Source of the DNA: Winogradskyella sp. PG-2
GTDB taxonomy: Bacteria > Bacteroidota > Bacteroidia > Flavobacteriales > Flavobacteriaceae
DNA length: 64,000 nucleotides
Direction of reading: 5' to 3'
Assembly (NCBI RefSeq): GCF_000828715.1
Contig: NZ_AP014583.1
Span: 2,974,001 to 3,038,000, forward strand
The translations under genes and the position numbers were made by a program. This document shows, one piece after another, positions 46,005-55,185 of the stretch; within the stretch, counting starts at the first letter, position 1, and every line of letters begins with the position of its first letter. The notes under the pieces are model-generated. The model did no database searches. It worked only from the letters and a program-made list of their open reading frames with translations, and had not been told where the DNA came from.

Positions 46005-46463
46005 TTAGCATAATTTTTTAGTAATAACTATTTGACCTAAGTGATAATGCGTGTGCTCAATAATACCTGTTAAATTCCTATAGTAAGTGCCATATTTTTC
46101 CTCTGCTAAAAATGTTTCAAGAACATTATCTTCAAGTGTTTCAATTAAAGCTATAAATTCCTTAGCTTCAATCCATAAGTTATTTTGAAAGTCTTGCCAT
46201 TCAGCTTCATTTTTAATGTTGGGATGGTCAAAACTGTATTTATCTCTTATGGTTAGTTCTCCATTTTTTAGCGCATCCATTGTACCTTTCAAATAATAAT
46301 GAATATGAAAGGTCAGTGTTAATATCGTATTTAAATTACCGACTTTTTTTGTCGCTACTTCTAAGGTCACACCTTCTAAAGTATCTTTAAAATTTGAAGC
46401 TGTCCAGTTACCACCAAAATAGACTTGGTGTAAGTTCTTGGCGATTAGTTTTGTTGTTTTCAT
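46005..46463 (-). CDS. DinB-like protein
   Basis: The 152-residue helical bundle has a candidate metal triad: His in TLTFHIHYYLKG near 50 and in GIIEHTHYHLGQIV near 133-146. This is the second DinB-superfamily protein in the window and is not closely similar to the one at 33.4 kb. It follows the lipoprotein gene by 4 bases. Function unknown, perhaps a thiol transferase. Confidence 0.75.
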   Translation of the reverse strand: MKTTKLIAKNLHQVYFGGNWTASNFKDTLEGVTLEVATKKVGNLNTILTLTFHIHYYLKGTMDALKNGELTIRDKYSFDHPNIKNEAEWQDFQNNLWIEAKEFIALIETLEDNVLETFLAEEKYGTYYRNLTGIIEHTHYHLGQIVITKKLC

Positions 46464-46467
46464 AGCC

Positions 46468-47025
46468 TTATTCTAATTTAGCTTTAAAATAGCCATTAAT
46501 TTTTATCTCTCCATTACAATCAGATTCGCATTTTGCAAGATAATTGATATAACCATTAAGTGAATCACTTGTTTTCTTAGGTATAGACTTTAGAATTAAT
46601 TCTTGTTTAATCGTTTTAATCTTTGGTTCTATTATTGGTCCTGACATATTAAAATCATATAAAACCTTAAAAGTTTTATTTATAATTATAATCTTTAGTT
46701 CATGATAATACATAGAATTTGTTTCGTAAATATTAACTTCCAGTGTATCTGAAGATATTTGTTTCAGATCAGTAAACCGAATAGTTCTAAAAGGATCGTC
46801 ATTAACCAATATGTTGGATTTTATTTGATATTGAGTTGAGTCTTCTAAACCGTCATAGCCATATTTCGTTTTAATAGTCAATGGATTCAGCATTGATTCT
46901 GTTGATTTGAATAATGGACTATCTAGATTAGAATCTATTTTTATTTTATCATATCCTGAATGATTTACTTTCTTTTGACAAGAAAATAATGCTAGTGATA
47001 TACATATAATTAAAATTTGCTTCAT
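46468..47025 (-). CDS. Small lipoprotein of unknown function
   Basis: The 185-residue protein has a lipoprotein signal (MKQILIICISLALFSC). A beta-rich body follows (TIKTKYGYDGLEDSTQYQIK, ILVNDDPFRTIRF), then a C-terminal part with CESDCNGEIKINGYF. I do not recognise a family. Its ATG abuts the stop of the broken SnoaL-like gene, so it is probably part of the same transcript. Confidence 0.65.
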   Translation of the reverse strand: MKQILIICISLALFSCQKKVNHSGYDKIKIDSNLDSPLFKSTESMLNPLTIKTKYGYDGLEDSTQYQIKSNILVNDDPFRTIRFTDLKQISSDTLEVNIYETNSMYYHELKIIIINKTFKVLYDFNMSGPIIEPKIKTIKQELILKSIPKKTSDSLNGYINYLAKCESDCNGEIKINGYFKAKLE

Positions 47026-47402
47026 CTAATACATTGTATTGTTGTGAGCTGATTCTTTTGGTATTTGCTGCATAGAATCCCAATGCTCAACGATTTTTCC
47101 ATTATCGTCAAATCTAAAGAAATCCATAGTAACATATTGGTCATCATCAGGCCAAATTTGATGTGTATGCAAAGCTACTAAATTACCTTCAGCAACTGCT
47201 CTTACAAAGTCAATTGACTTTTAGGATATTCGCGTTGCATTCTATCAAAGTAATCTATAAAAGGTTGTTTGCCATCACCTACCATAGGATTATGTTTTAT
47301 ATACATATCTCCAACATATTTTTCAACTGCTACTGCTGGGTTCCCTAGAAAAGTAGTTTTATAAAAGGCTATCGCGTTTTTTTTATTTTCTTCTAAGTTC
47401 AT
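47026..47402 (-). pseudogene. SnoaL-like (NTF2-fold) protein, frameshifted
   Basis: The 5' part from ATG at 47402 reads NKKNAIAFYKTTFLGNPAVA and ends soon after EYPKSQ. The adjacent frame continues the family: IDFVRAVAEGNLVALHTHQI, FFRFDDNGKIVEHWDSMQQI, and a stop at 47026-47028. One A lost near 47214 (CAAATTGAC to CAATTGAC) restores the full 125-residue protein. Members of this SnoaL group often accompany oxidoreductases, as here. The gene is separated from the LLM gene by a terminator. Confidence 0.82.
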
Positions 47403-47424
47403 AGTCTTTTGATTTCTTTAAATA

Positions 47425-47464
47425 TAAAAAATAGCGATAATGATTGAAAATCAAAACCGCTATT
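47425..47464 (-). terminator. Terminator after the LLM-like gene
   Basis: On the minus strand AATAGCG and CGCTATT form a 7-bp stem (plus-strand 47458-47464 with 47430-47436), followed by a run of six U residues. It ends transcripts of the nitroreductase-SDR-LLM unit. Confidence 0.75.
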
Positions 47465-47485
47465 AAATTAATATTGTTTGGGTTA

Positions 47486-48392
47486 TTAAAAATGTGGAAG
47501 TACATGTTTGCCAAGTTCCTCAATTACTTCATTTACTGGTCGAGAGCCATATTTAAGATTAATAATAACATGATTAACTCCAAAGACTTCTAATCCTTTA
47601 AATGTTCAATCACATAATCTGTACCGGACTTAAAACCTAAATGGATACCCTTTGGACTTGCACTTTTTTCTTCTAATAAGATTGCATATAAGGTTTCCAA
47701 GGTTGTTTGGTTTTGTCTAAAGCACTTTGCCAATGGTCTATATTGTTTTTTAAGAACGGAAAACTTCGTGGATAAAATATCCAGCCATCAGAATGTTCAG
47801 CTATCCAATCCAAAGATTGACCAGAGAAGCCTGTCACAAGCATTGGTGTTTTATCATTATATTTTGGTAACACATCAATGCTTCCATTTGTACTACCATA
47901 TAATTTAGATTCATATTTTGGAAAATCTGCTTGTAATGCTTTTATATAAGAAAAACTATCTCTAAAGAGTTCACTTTTATTCTCAAGATTTTGATTAAAT
48001 GCAGGATATTCGATGGCTCTGTCTCCAGAAGCTGTACCAACAATTAGTCTTCCTTTGGACAACACTTGCAAGCTTTGAATGGACTTAACTGTATGTACAG
48101 GATGACGTAATGGTAAAATAATACTGCCTGTAGCTAGTGCAATTTTTTTAGTATGATTCATAATATGCGTCATATAGATCCATGGATCATAAATTTGACC
48201 TGCATCACCAAAATTAGGATCATTAAATGGTACATCTCTAAACCATAAAGCTTTAAAGCCCAGTTTTTCAGAGCGTTTAGCAAGTTTTTCCTGGTTTTCC
48301 ATTTTCGGAATTGAACCAGTATAAGATTCTATAGGAAATACAAGGCCTATAGTTAATTTGCCTTTTTTTGCGATAGTTTTAAATGTATTCAT
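47486..48392 (-). pseudogene. LLM-class flavin-dependent oxidoreductase, two frameshifts
   Basis: The 5' 230 codons are an intact luciferase-like monooxygenase domain (LTIGLVFPIESYTGSIP, GFKALWFRDVPFNDPNFGDA, ATGSIILPLRHPVHTVKS). The frame then slips at about 47693-47696: AAACC, where AAAACC would give TLYAILLEEK. It slips again at 47597-47599, where AAAGG would need to be AAAAGG to join IHLGFKSGTDYVIEHLK with GLEVFGVNHVIINLKYGSRP. The end, VIEELGKHVLPHF, is a normal family C-terminus at 47486. Both lesions are single-base losses from A runs. The ATG abuts the SDR stop. Confidence 0.85.
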
Positions 48393-49190
48393 TTACGCCT
48401 TAAATATAGATTCTGTAACGGCAATTAACTCTGCTATTTTATCTGCATCATAGGCATCAGAGTGTGCAGTAGAAAAAGATCCTTTATCGTTATCAAAGTA
48501 CTGTCCTGAACTATTTGAATAGACTTCTGAAACAGCTAAATCATAAAGAATATTGGAACCCTTATCAGCAGAAGACCAATATTGACCATAGGCTTCATTG
48601 ACCATTTTTGTGTTTAGTAAAGAACCAGGATTAACTGCAATAGTATTAATGTCTTTGTGTTTTTTTGCTAAATCAAAACTCCAAATTGTTAATGCTAATT
48701 TACTTTGCGCGTAAGCTCCTTGATCAGAAAGTTCTTGTTTGCCTAATAATGCGTCTATACAGACAGTAGATTGTGCTGCAGAACTTAAATTAATAATTCT
48801 TGGTGCGTTTCCTTTTTCTATTAAAGGCAAGAGTTCTTTTGTGAGTATGTAAGGAGTTAAATAATTAACGGCGAAACGAATATCAAAGCCGTCATTGCTC
48901 TTTGTGATTTGGCTTTTAAAGATACCTGCGTTGTTAATAAGGATGTCAATTTTGGACACTTTTTCTTTTATGGCTAGCGTCATTGATGTTACACTGTTTA
49001 AATCAGAGAAATCTTCAATAAAGCTTTCGATAGCACTATTTTTTGTAGCCTCTTTTATTTCTGCGACTGTATCAGCAAGTTTCCTTTCATTTCTACCATG
49101 AAGTAGAATTTGATGACCCTCTTTAGCGAGTTGAAATGCGACTAATTTTCCAATACCGTCAGTACTGCCAGTAATTAAAATGGTTTTCAT
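48393..49190 (-). CDS. Short-chain dehydrogenase/reductase
   Basis: The 265-residue protein has the classical SDR Rossmann fold. The cofactor motif TGSTDGIGK lies at 7-15, NNAG near 89-92, the catalytic Ser in INLSSAAQS near 135, and YAQSK (Tyr and Lys) near 160. It is an NAD(P)-dependent oxidoreductase of unknown substrate. It lies 7 bases after the nitroreductase stop and abuts the broken LLM gene, so it belongs to the HxlR-divergent operon. Confidence 0.88.
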   Translation of the reverse strand: MKTILITGSTDGIGKLVAFQLAKEGHQILLHGRNERKLADTVAEIKEATKNSAIESFIEDFSDLNSVTSMTLAIKEKVSKIDILINNAGIFKSQITKSNDGFDIRFAVNYLTPYILTKELLPLIEKGNAPRIINLSSAAQSTVCIDALLGKQELSDQGAYAQSKLALTIWSFDLAKKHKDINTIAVNPGSLLNTKMVNEAYGQYWSSADKGSNILYDLAVSEVYSNSSGQYFDNDKGSFSTAHSDAYDADKIAELIAVTESIFKA

Positions 49191-49197
49191 CTTAGTG

Positions 49198-49872
49198 TTA
49201 TTTCCAAGTTATAATATCATCTAAATCCCTTCTTGATTTAGCATGTGGTGGTTCAGTTTTTCTATAACCAAAAGCGACCATGAAAGATAAACCATATTTA
49301 TCAGTATCGATATTGAACTTTTCTTTTAGTAATGCCTCAGATTTTTCTTGATGGAATCCTTCAATCGGACAGCTATCAATACCAACTAAAGCTGCGGATG
49401 TCATCATGTTACCTAATGCGATGTAGGTTTGCTTAGATGACCAATCAAATAGTTTTTTATCTGTATCTAAATCGAAATCTTTTTCTTGAAATTCTCTGTA
49501 AAATTTTGAATACATTTCAATTACATCCTCAGGGAACTGTTTAACATCTTTCATCATATGCATAATATAATCAGCATCATGTTTTACCATTGGTGCTCTC
49601 ATGCTTAGACCTAATACAAAATGACTTGCAGTATCTAACTTTAATGGTGCTCCCCAAGCTACTGGCTTTAGCAATTCTCTTAATTCTTTATCTTGAACAA
49701 CTACAAAGTGCCAAGGTTCAAAACCAAAAGAACTTGGTGATAGATTGGCTGTTTTAAGTATATAATTGATATCATCTTCTGAGACCATTTTAGTTGCATC
49801 AAATTCTTTACAAGCATGTCTAAATTTAAAGGCATTTAAAACGTCATTTTTGTCAATATTAAGTGTATTCAT
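49198..49872 (-). CDS. NAD(P)H-dependent nitroreductase-family oxidoreductase
   Basis: The 224-residue FMN enzyme has the nitroreductase fold. FKFRHACKEFDATKMVSEDD at the N-terminus, LSPSSFGFEPWHFVVVQDKE near 55-74 and IDSCPIEGFHQEK near 165-178 match the NfsB/FMN-reductase group. It reduces nitro compounds or quinones by two electrons, a detoxification role. It is transcribed divergently from an HxlR regulator across about 110 bases that carry two dyads. Confidence 0.9.
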   Translation of the reverse strand: MNTLNIDKNDVLNAFKFRHACKEFDATKMVSEDDINYILKTANLSPSSFGFEPWHFVVVQDKELRELLKPVAWGAPLKLDTASHFVLGLSMRAPMVKHDADYIMHMMKDVKQFPEDVIEMYSKFYREFQEKDFDLDTDKKLFDWSSKQTYIALGNMMTSAALVGIDSCPIEGFHQEKSEALLKEKFNIDTDKYGLSFMVAFGYRKTEPPHAKSRRDLDDIITWK

Positions 49873-49888
49873 ATTTTTAAATTTTAAT

Positions 49889-49962
49889 TACTATAATTTT
49901 TATAGTAGCAAAATTAAGTATAGTATATTATCTTTGCAATACCTATCCTTTTTGATAGTATT
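49889..49962. promoter_or_regulatory. Divergent nitroreductase/hxlR control region with two dyads
   Basis: Site 1 is a perfect dyad, TACTATAATTTTTATAGTA (49889-49907; arms of 8, 3-base centre). Site 2 pairs AATACCTATC (49938-49947) with GATAGTATT (49954-49962) around one bulged C. Both contain the half-site ACTAT/ATAGT. A -7 box TATCTTTG (49929-49936) points at the HxlR gene, and site 2 would cover its transcription start. Site 1 is close to the nitroreductase start. TACT-spacer-AGTA dyads are known for YodB-type HxlR proteins of Bacillus. Binding here is inference. Confidence 0.65.
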
Positions 49963-49985
49963 AACTTTTATGAATATTTAACATT

Positions 49986-50333
49986 ATGGAACATAAATTT
50001 AATGGTAAATCTTATCCATGTTGTACAAGCGTAACTATGGGAATAATAGGAGGTAAGTGGAAAACTGTAATTCTGGCCTATCTCATGGATGGTCCTCTGC
50101 GTTATAGTGAGTTGCGTAAGAAAGCAGGCAGTGTTACAGAACGCACATTAAGTTTACAATTAAAAAGTCTAGAAGAAGATGGTATTGTAAAGCGCAAAGT
50201 ATATACAACAAAACCACCACTTAAGGTAGAGTATAGTTTAACGCCTTTTGGTGAAACTTTAATACCACTTATAAAATCTATTATAGAATGGGGAGAATAT
50301 GTTGTTGAAGAATATGGTGAGGTTGTTGAATGA
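49986..50333 (+). CDS. HxlR-family regulator with N-terminal Cys pair
   Basis: The 115-residue winged-helix protein has the HxlR core (GGKWKTVILAYLMDGPLRYS, SVTERTLSLQLKSLEEDGIV, PLKVEYSLTPFG). Cysteines at residues 12 and 13 (SYPCCTS) sit where the redox-sensing Cys of YodB/HypR-type regulators lies. It probably represses, or on oxidation activates, the divergent nitroreductase operon and itself. The ligand or oxidant is unknown. Confidence 0.9.
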   Translation: MEHKFNGKSYPCCTSVTMGIIGGKWKTVILAYLMDGPLRYSELRKKAGSVTERTLSLQLKSLEEDGIVKRKVYTTKPPLKVEYSLTPFGETLIPLIKSIIEWGEYVVEEYGEVVE

Positions 50334-50345
50334 CTTAGAAAAATA

Positions 50346-53300
50346 CTACTTGTTTTTACCTAATGATATTTTATAATCATCGACTGTACCTCTTACTTTA
50401 AGGTTAAGATACCTCGTTTTTCGTTTACTGTCAACTTTTACAATTTCCTCGACTTTAGTGGAATCAATTTCTTTTTTACCTCCAAAGATTTTCCTTAATG
50501 CAGCTTTTTTTACAATTTTCCAAGGTATTCGTAGATAGTAATCTATATTGTGTTCACTATCATGATTACCAGAAATTTCCATATGACCAATTGTAGATTC
50601 AATCGTCATATTTGGAATAATGATGGTTCCTTCTTTAATATCTATATGATTTTGTAAGGTGTCGAATCTAATATTTTTTAGATTTTTATCTCCCATATAA
50701 TCTGATAAAGCTTCCATAGGATCATAATTCTTTAAACTACCATTAATAACCTGTACATCCATTTCTATTTCAGATTGGTCTAGGTCAGGAACTAAATCTG
50801 GATATACTCTTATATTACCTTTAATTTGTGTAGTCACTTTGCCTTCGAGATTGTCTGACACTAAATGATCTTGGCCAAAATTTTCAAATTTAAAGAGCAG
50901 TTTGTCTATATCTATGTTTCGCATCTTCAAATCTGGTTTCATATAAATATGGTCAGCATCACTGCCATTAAAATATCCGGATAAATCTATGTTACCGCCT
51001 GCTGCATTCATATTTAAAGTGTCAATATATATATAGTGGTTAGGTGTTGTTCTTAGATCTGCAGTGATATTTTGAAGATCTATGCGATGGTATATAAAAT
51101 GGTCAACATCTACATTAAACTTCATGTCTGTAAATGGTAGTTGGTATAAATTAAAGACTTCTTTATGTGCTGCAACATCTTCAATAGTAGCAACTTGGGT
51201 TTCGATGATTTCTGGTGCGTTTAAATTAAAATTGAATAGCTCATCATAATCAATGTAATTAGCATTTAAACCTAAATAATTGTCACGTTTCTTTATGGTT
51301 TCATCTTTTCCTAAGTAGTAATTTAAATCTATATTAAAATTGGTTTTACCAATTTCTCCATAGAAATCTTTAATCACCACATGCTCATTTTCATAATGTA
51401 TAAGCCCTTTAAAATTCTTGAAACGTAAAGGGTGTAGCTTCATTTTGGTGTCTAACTTATCGAGATTAACATCAATAGTGTATAATGTAGAATCTTTGTA
51501 TTGTAATTTAGTTTTGGCATGCAACGAGAGTTTATCAAACTGCTCGTGTTTGTATTCTTCAGGTACATAGTTTTCCCCTTTATAAGAAAATAAATCTTCC
51601 AGTTTCAACTGATTCGCTACAAGATTGATATCTAAATCAACAACACCATCTAATTGGTGCTTCATCCAAAATTTGTAATCATGAATAAGCCCATTAAAAT
51701 GAAAATCAGAATCGTCAATATGACCTGTAAAATCAACAATTTTTAAATCTTCATCATCGACTAAGATATCTGCATGAAAGTTGTGAAACTCATGTGGGTA
51801 ATGTTTTAGCTGTACATGTAAACTATCGATAAAAAATTCTCCTTTAGGTAAATACTGTGCACTTATAAAATCTTTTGCTGAAGATTTAAATGAAAGCCCT
51901 AATTGAAGGTCTTTTATTTGCTCATCTATCCAAATACTATCTTGCGTAGAATGTTTAGTTAACGTTGCTATATTGATTTGTTTTGATAGTATATCAAAAT
52001 GCGCTTCTATGGGAGTGTCTGTTTGGTGCACAATAGCAGGTAAATCAGATAAAAAGCCTGTAATTGATAAGTCCGATTCATCCATCTGCAGATTAAAGGT
52101 ATTAAGCTGTAAGGCTTTACCATTCATAACTAAATGCGCGTTTAGAGAATCTAATGGAACAGGAAGATTCTCGGATGTAAGACTTAAGTTATCTATTTTT
52201 AACTCAGCAAAATAGGCTCGATTTAATTTTTGCAACGCTAATTCTGGTCGACTTAAATCGATAATGTCGTGAAAGTTCATTTTTAAGGCCACAATACCAG
52301 ATAAATCTTGAACATTTTTTAGATTTAAAAATTCAGTAATAAAATTGAGATTAAAATTAGAATTGATCTGCATGTCAACTTCTGGGGACTCAAAGTTTCT
52401 AATAAACAAATCTCCTACAAAAACACCTTTCTCTAGGTTAGCTTTAAGGTCTGTTAATGAAAATTCCATGGTACTCATATCTCTATTTTCACCATTTGTA
52501 AAATGGCCTTTAAAACCCATTTTGTCAATTCGCTTTGTCTTAGCAGTATTTTCTAAAAAAGCTTCTCCTGCTCCAAACTCAACATCAATTAACGGTATAT
52601 TTCCTGCATTAGCAGGTCCCTTAATACTTGCATTAAAGTAAATATCACCTTCATTTTTATAACTTTCTAAAACCGGAATTAAATCGGTAGGTGCAAAAGC
52701 AATAAGCATATCAAAATTAGGTTTAGTACCTTCTATTGAGAGGTCTAAATCCATATCATTTTTTGTGTCTAACGACCCTTTTAGATCAAAGTCACCATGT
52801 TCCATGGTTATACCTGAAGGTTTAATGTCTAGAATGCCAGTACGTTCGTTAAAGACTAAATCAGTGTGTACTTCAAAGTGTTTATGACGAATAAAGGTGG
52901 TGTCTTTATTTTTTATAACATTAAGTTCAAAGTCTGTATCAACATGCGCTTTTAGGATTTCACTTTCTCTACTAAAACCACCTTCACCTTTGTAAATAAA
53001 TGTTTCTACATCTGAATTTGTAGCTTCATCTAGTGTATGAAAATCTAGATTTCGCATTTTAATTTTTTGTAGATCTATGTTGATAGAAGCTTCTTCATTA
53101 GGATTATTATAGGCTAATGCGTTTTGTATGTTGGTTGTATTATCTCTATGAATAATGATGTTAAAAACCCCTTCTTCTACTAAAATGGATTGAATGTTGT
53201 AGTTACCTTTTACAATATCAAGAAGATCAAAACCAATATAAATGTCTTCAACATCCATAATAATTGCTGCATCAGGCGCTTTTGTGTCAAATAGTTTAAC

Positions 53301-53537
53301 ATCATCAACTTTGATAGATATGTAAGGGAAATTTCCAAAAAGCGATAATTCACTTTTCCCAATACTAATAGCTCCTTTATACTCTTCGTTTAATTTAGCG
53401 ACATTATTCTGTATTATATTAGCCTGATTAGCATGTGTATAGATTAGTACTGCACTACAAAGTAATACTGGAATTATTATGGTTATAACTACAAGAGTTT
53501 TCCAAAACTTTTTACGTTTTAAGACCTGTAGTTTCAT
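50346..53537 (-). CDS. AsmA-like envelope protein
   Basis: The 1063-residue protein has one N-terminal transmembrane helix (LVVITIIIPVLLCSAVLIYT). A very long periplasmic region of repeated beta strands follows, with AsmA-type blocks such as FGNFPYISIKVDDVKL. The C-terminal AsmA_2-like domain runs from about 900 and ends KRKTRYLNLKVRGTVDDYKI. AsmA-like/TamB-like proteins form bridges that carry phospholipid towards the outer membrane. The gene is 3.2 kb and without any lesion, a useful contrast to the broken genes nearby. Confidence 0.85.
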   Translation of the reverse strand: MKLQVLKRKKFWKTLVVITIIIPVLLCSAVLIYTHANQANIIQNNVAKLNEEYKGAISIGKSELSLFGNFPYISIKVDDVKLFDTKAPDAAIIMDVEDIYIGFDLLDIVKGNYNIQSILVEEGVFNIIIHRDNTTNIQNALAYNNPNEEASINIDLQKIKMRNLDFHTLDEATNSDVETFIYKGEGGFSRESEILKAHVDTDFELNVIKNKDTTFIRHKHFEVHTDLVFNERTGILDIKPSGITMEHGDFDLKGSLDTKNDMDLDLSIEGTKPNFDMLIAFAPTDLIPVLESYKNEGDIYFNASIKGPANAGNIPLIDVEFGAGEAFLENTAKTKRIDKMGFKGHFTNGENRDMSTMEFSLTDLKANLEKGVFVGDLFIRNFESPEVDMQINSNFNLNFITEFLNLKNVQDLSGIVALKMNFHDIIDLSRPELALQKLNRAYFAELKIDNLSLTSENLPVPLDSLNAHLVMNGKALQLNTFNLQMDESDLSITGFLSDLPAIVHQTDTPIEAHFDILSKQINIATLTKHSTQDSIWIDEQIKDLQLGLSFKSSAKDFISAQYLPKGEFFIDSLHVQLKHYPHEFHNFHADILVDDEDLKIVDFTGHIDDSDFHFNGLIHDYKFWMKHQLDGVVDLDINLVANQLKLEDLFSYKGENYVPEEYKHEQFDKLSLHAKTKLQYKDSTLYTIDVNLDKLDTKMKLHPLRFKNFKGLIHYENEHVVIKDFYGEIGKTNFNIDLNYYLGKDETIKKRDNYLGLNANYIDYDELFNFNLNAPEIIETQVATIEDVAAHKEVFNLYQLPFTDMKFNVDVDHFIYHRIDLQNITADLRTTPNHYIYIDTLNMNAAGGNIDLSGYFNGSDADHIYMKPDLKMRNIDIDKLLFKFENFGQDHLVSDNLEGKVTTQIKGNIRVYPDLVPDLDQSEIEMDVQVINGSLKNYDPMEALSDYMGDKNLKNIRFDTLQNHIDIKEGTIIIPNMTIESTIGHMEISGNHDSEHNIDYYLRIPWKIVKKAALRKIFGGKKEIDSTKVEEIVKVDSKRKTRYLNLKVRGTVDDYKISLGKNK

Positions 53538-53664
53538 TTTTATAACTGTTGTTTTGGATTAAAATTTGAAGAGTTTGCTTCTCCGAATAAAGTTAATCAT
53601 TAAAATTGGAGTAGAGAAGTGTTAAAAAGATTAGGCTTTATAGATATTAATGCTTATTTATATT

Positions 53665-54012
53665 TCAGTCAGACCACTTTATTCCGATTTTGCTTTCAAT
53701 CCAATCATGAAAGTAAATTATTATTCCGATTATGACATGTAATCCAATTAATGTTTGCCCTAATAATTCAGCTGAACCTTTTGAATACATTCCAAAGAGT
53801 GCAGAAATAATATGATAAGCGGCTAATAAAAATAGACCAACGTCTGATTTACATGCTAAAACCCAAATAATTAAAATTAGCTGAATAGTTAATCTCCCGA
53901 TTTGAAAGGGAAGTCTTTCTGTACCAATTTTATTATAAACTAAAATCATTAAAATCAGTTCAACAATTAAGGTTATAATTATAGCTACAATTAAAACTGG
54001 TCTGTTTTTCAT
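53665..54012 (-). CDS. Small four-helix membrane protein
   Basis: The 115-residue protein has four hydrophobic segments (VLIVAIIITLIVELILMILV, LTIQLILIIWVLAC, VGLFLLAAYHIISALFGMY, LIGLHVIIGIIIYF). No family is recognised. It begins the accessory patch of unrelated small genes running to 57.4 kb. Confidence 0.6.
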   Translation of the reverse strand: MKNRPVLIVAIIITLIVELILMILVYNKIGTERLPFQIGRLTIQLILIIWVLACKSDVGLFLLAAYHIISALFGMYSKGSAELLGQTLIGLHVIIGIIIYFHDWIESKIGIKWSD

Positions 54013-54090
54013 TTAGTTAGTAATTATGAGTGGATTAGAATTTAGTCAAAACCTCAGTAATTTCATTTATACACAGTTAGCTGTAGTTTT

Positions 54091-54978
54091 TTATTTTTTC
54101 TCATATAATGTTGTCAGAGTTCCATTTAAACAGATTGGTATTACTGATGAATGTGTTTCATTTCTGTATATACGCCAATTCATATCAACATTGTCATAGT
54201 TCCTTTTTTGAAGGAACATACTAAATTTGATCATATTCGATACCATCATTGGACTTTCATTTTCTCCAGTTGATATGAAAACTTTTGTTGGATTAATATC
54301 CCAGTTTTGACTATCAGAGAATTTAGAAATTGCTGGTTTAAGAAATATACCTTCATTAAGTTGAAAAGAAGGGCTGTTTATGCCAAATTTAGTAAAGTAG
54401 TTATCAGAATTAACGAAACAGTATGCTGTAAATAATCCTCCGAGAGAATGTCCTGAAATTCCTCTTTCAGAATTTGTTTTATAATTTTTGTCAATAAATG
54501 GAACTATTTCTTTTTTTAAGCATTCTAAAAATTTGTTCGCTCCACCTGTCTTAATCGTTCCATATTTAAATCCGAATTTTTTCGCAATTCTTTTTTCCGT
54601 AATTGTGTCTCGATATGGCGTGTAATCAATAAATCTGTTAATATTGGATTGAATTCCCATTACCTTATGACTAATTCCAACGAGAATTACATCTTCAATT
54701 TTTTCAGAATCAATATATTTAGATTCGAAATAGCCAAATGTGCTTTTTCCATCCAAAACATAAAGAACAGGATAAGTTATGCTGTCCTTAATATTATAGT
54801 GCTTTGGAAAAGACATATGAATTAAATACTCTTTATCTGTAATTTCTGATTTAATGATATGGTCTGATTTATAGCTATTCCGTCCTTTTGGGTCTAATTT
54901 TTGTGCTAGTGATACATTTTGAAAAATCAAAAAAAGGCAATTAAAAATAAGTAGTTTTTTTGATGTTATAAATTTCAT
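54091..54978 (-). CDS. Alpha/beta-hydrolase (esterase D/Fes-like), secreted
   Basis: The ATG at 54978 gives a signal peptide (MKFITSKKLLIFNCLFLIF, mature after AQ). An ATG 75 bases upstream would add residues read from a palindromic element and is rejected. The 295-residue enzyme has YPVLYVLDGKSTFGYFES, the nucleophile elbow GISGHSLGGLFTAY near 175, and a late His in ETHSSV. It resembles putative esterases of the IroE/Fes group. The substrate is unknown. Confidence 0.8.
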   Translation of the reverse strand: MKFITSKKLLIFNCLFLIFQNVSLAQKLDPKGRNSYKSDHIIKSEITDKEYLIHMSFPKHYNIKDSITYPVLYVLDGKSTFGYFESKYIDSEKIEDVILVGISHKVMGIQSNINRFIDYTPYRDTITEKRIAKKFGFKYGTIKTGGANKFLECLKKEIVPFIDKNYKTNSERGISGHSLGGLFTAYCFVNSDNYFTKFGINSPSFQLNEGIFLKPAISKFSDSQNWDINPTKVFISTGENESPMMVSNMIKFSMFLQKRNYDNVDMNWRIYRNETHSSVIPICLNGTLTTLYEKK

Positions 54979-55003
54979 TTTTATTTGTACAAGGTTCAAA
55001 AAT

Positions 55004-55173
55004 AGACATAACAGCCAATGATATTTTATCTGGCCTGTTGTATGGTTAAGCAACTAAGTTAGCAAACAAATCACAGATAGAAAATTCCTGCGGACACTAG
55101 GGTAGCGAACTGGGGCAGCAATTTTCGTAAGTTGGCAGTGACCAAGCAATAAATTATTCACGTTGTTGTAAAC
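55004..55173 (-). repeat. Palindromic intergenic element A
   Basis: The element begins on the minus strand with GTTTACAA (55166-55173). AAAATTCCTGC (55081-55091) pairs with GCAGCAATTTT (55115-55125), an 11-bp stem with one mismatch. The segment is GC-richer than the surroundings and has no coding frame. It resembles, from memory, intergenic palindromes common in marine flavobacteria; I cannot verify that here. It sits between the esterase gene and the DUF3667-like gene. Confidence 0.55.
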
Positions 55174-55185
55174 AGTGATATTAAA

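Noticed and set aside
54979..55053. Longer N-terminus for the esterase starting at 55053
   Set aside because: The added residues derive from the palindromic element and would hide the clear signal peptide that starts at 54978.
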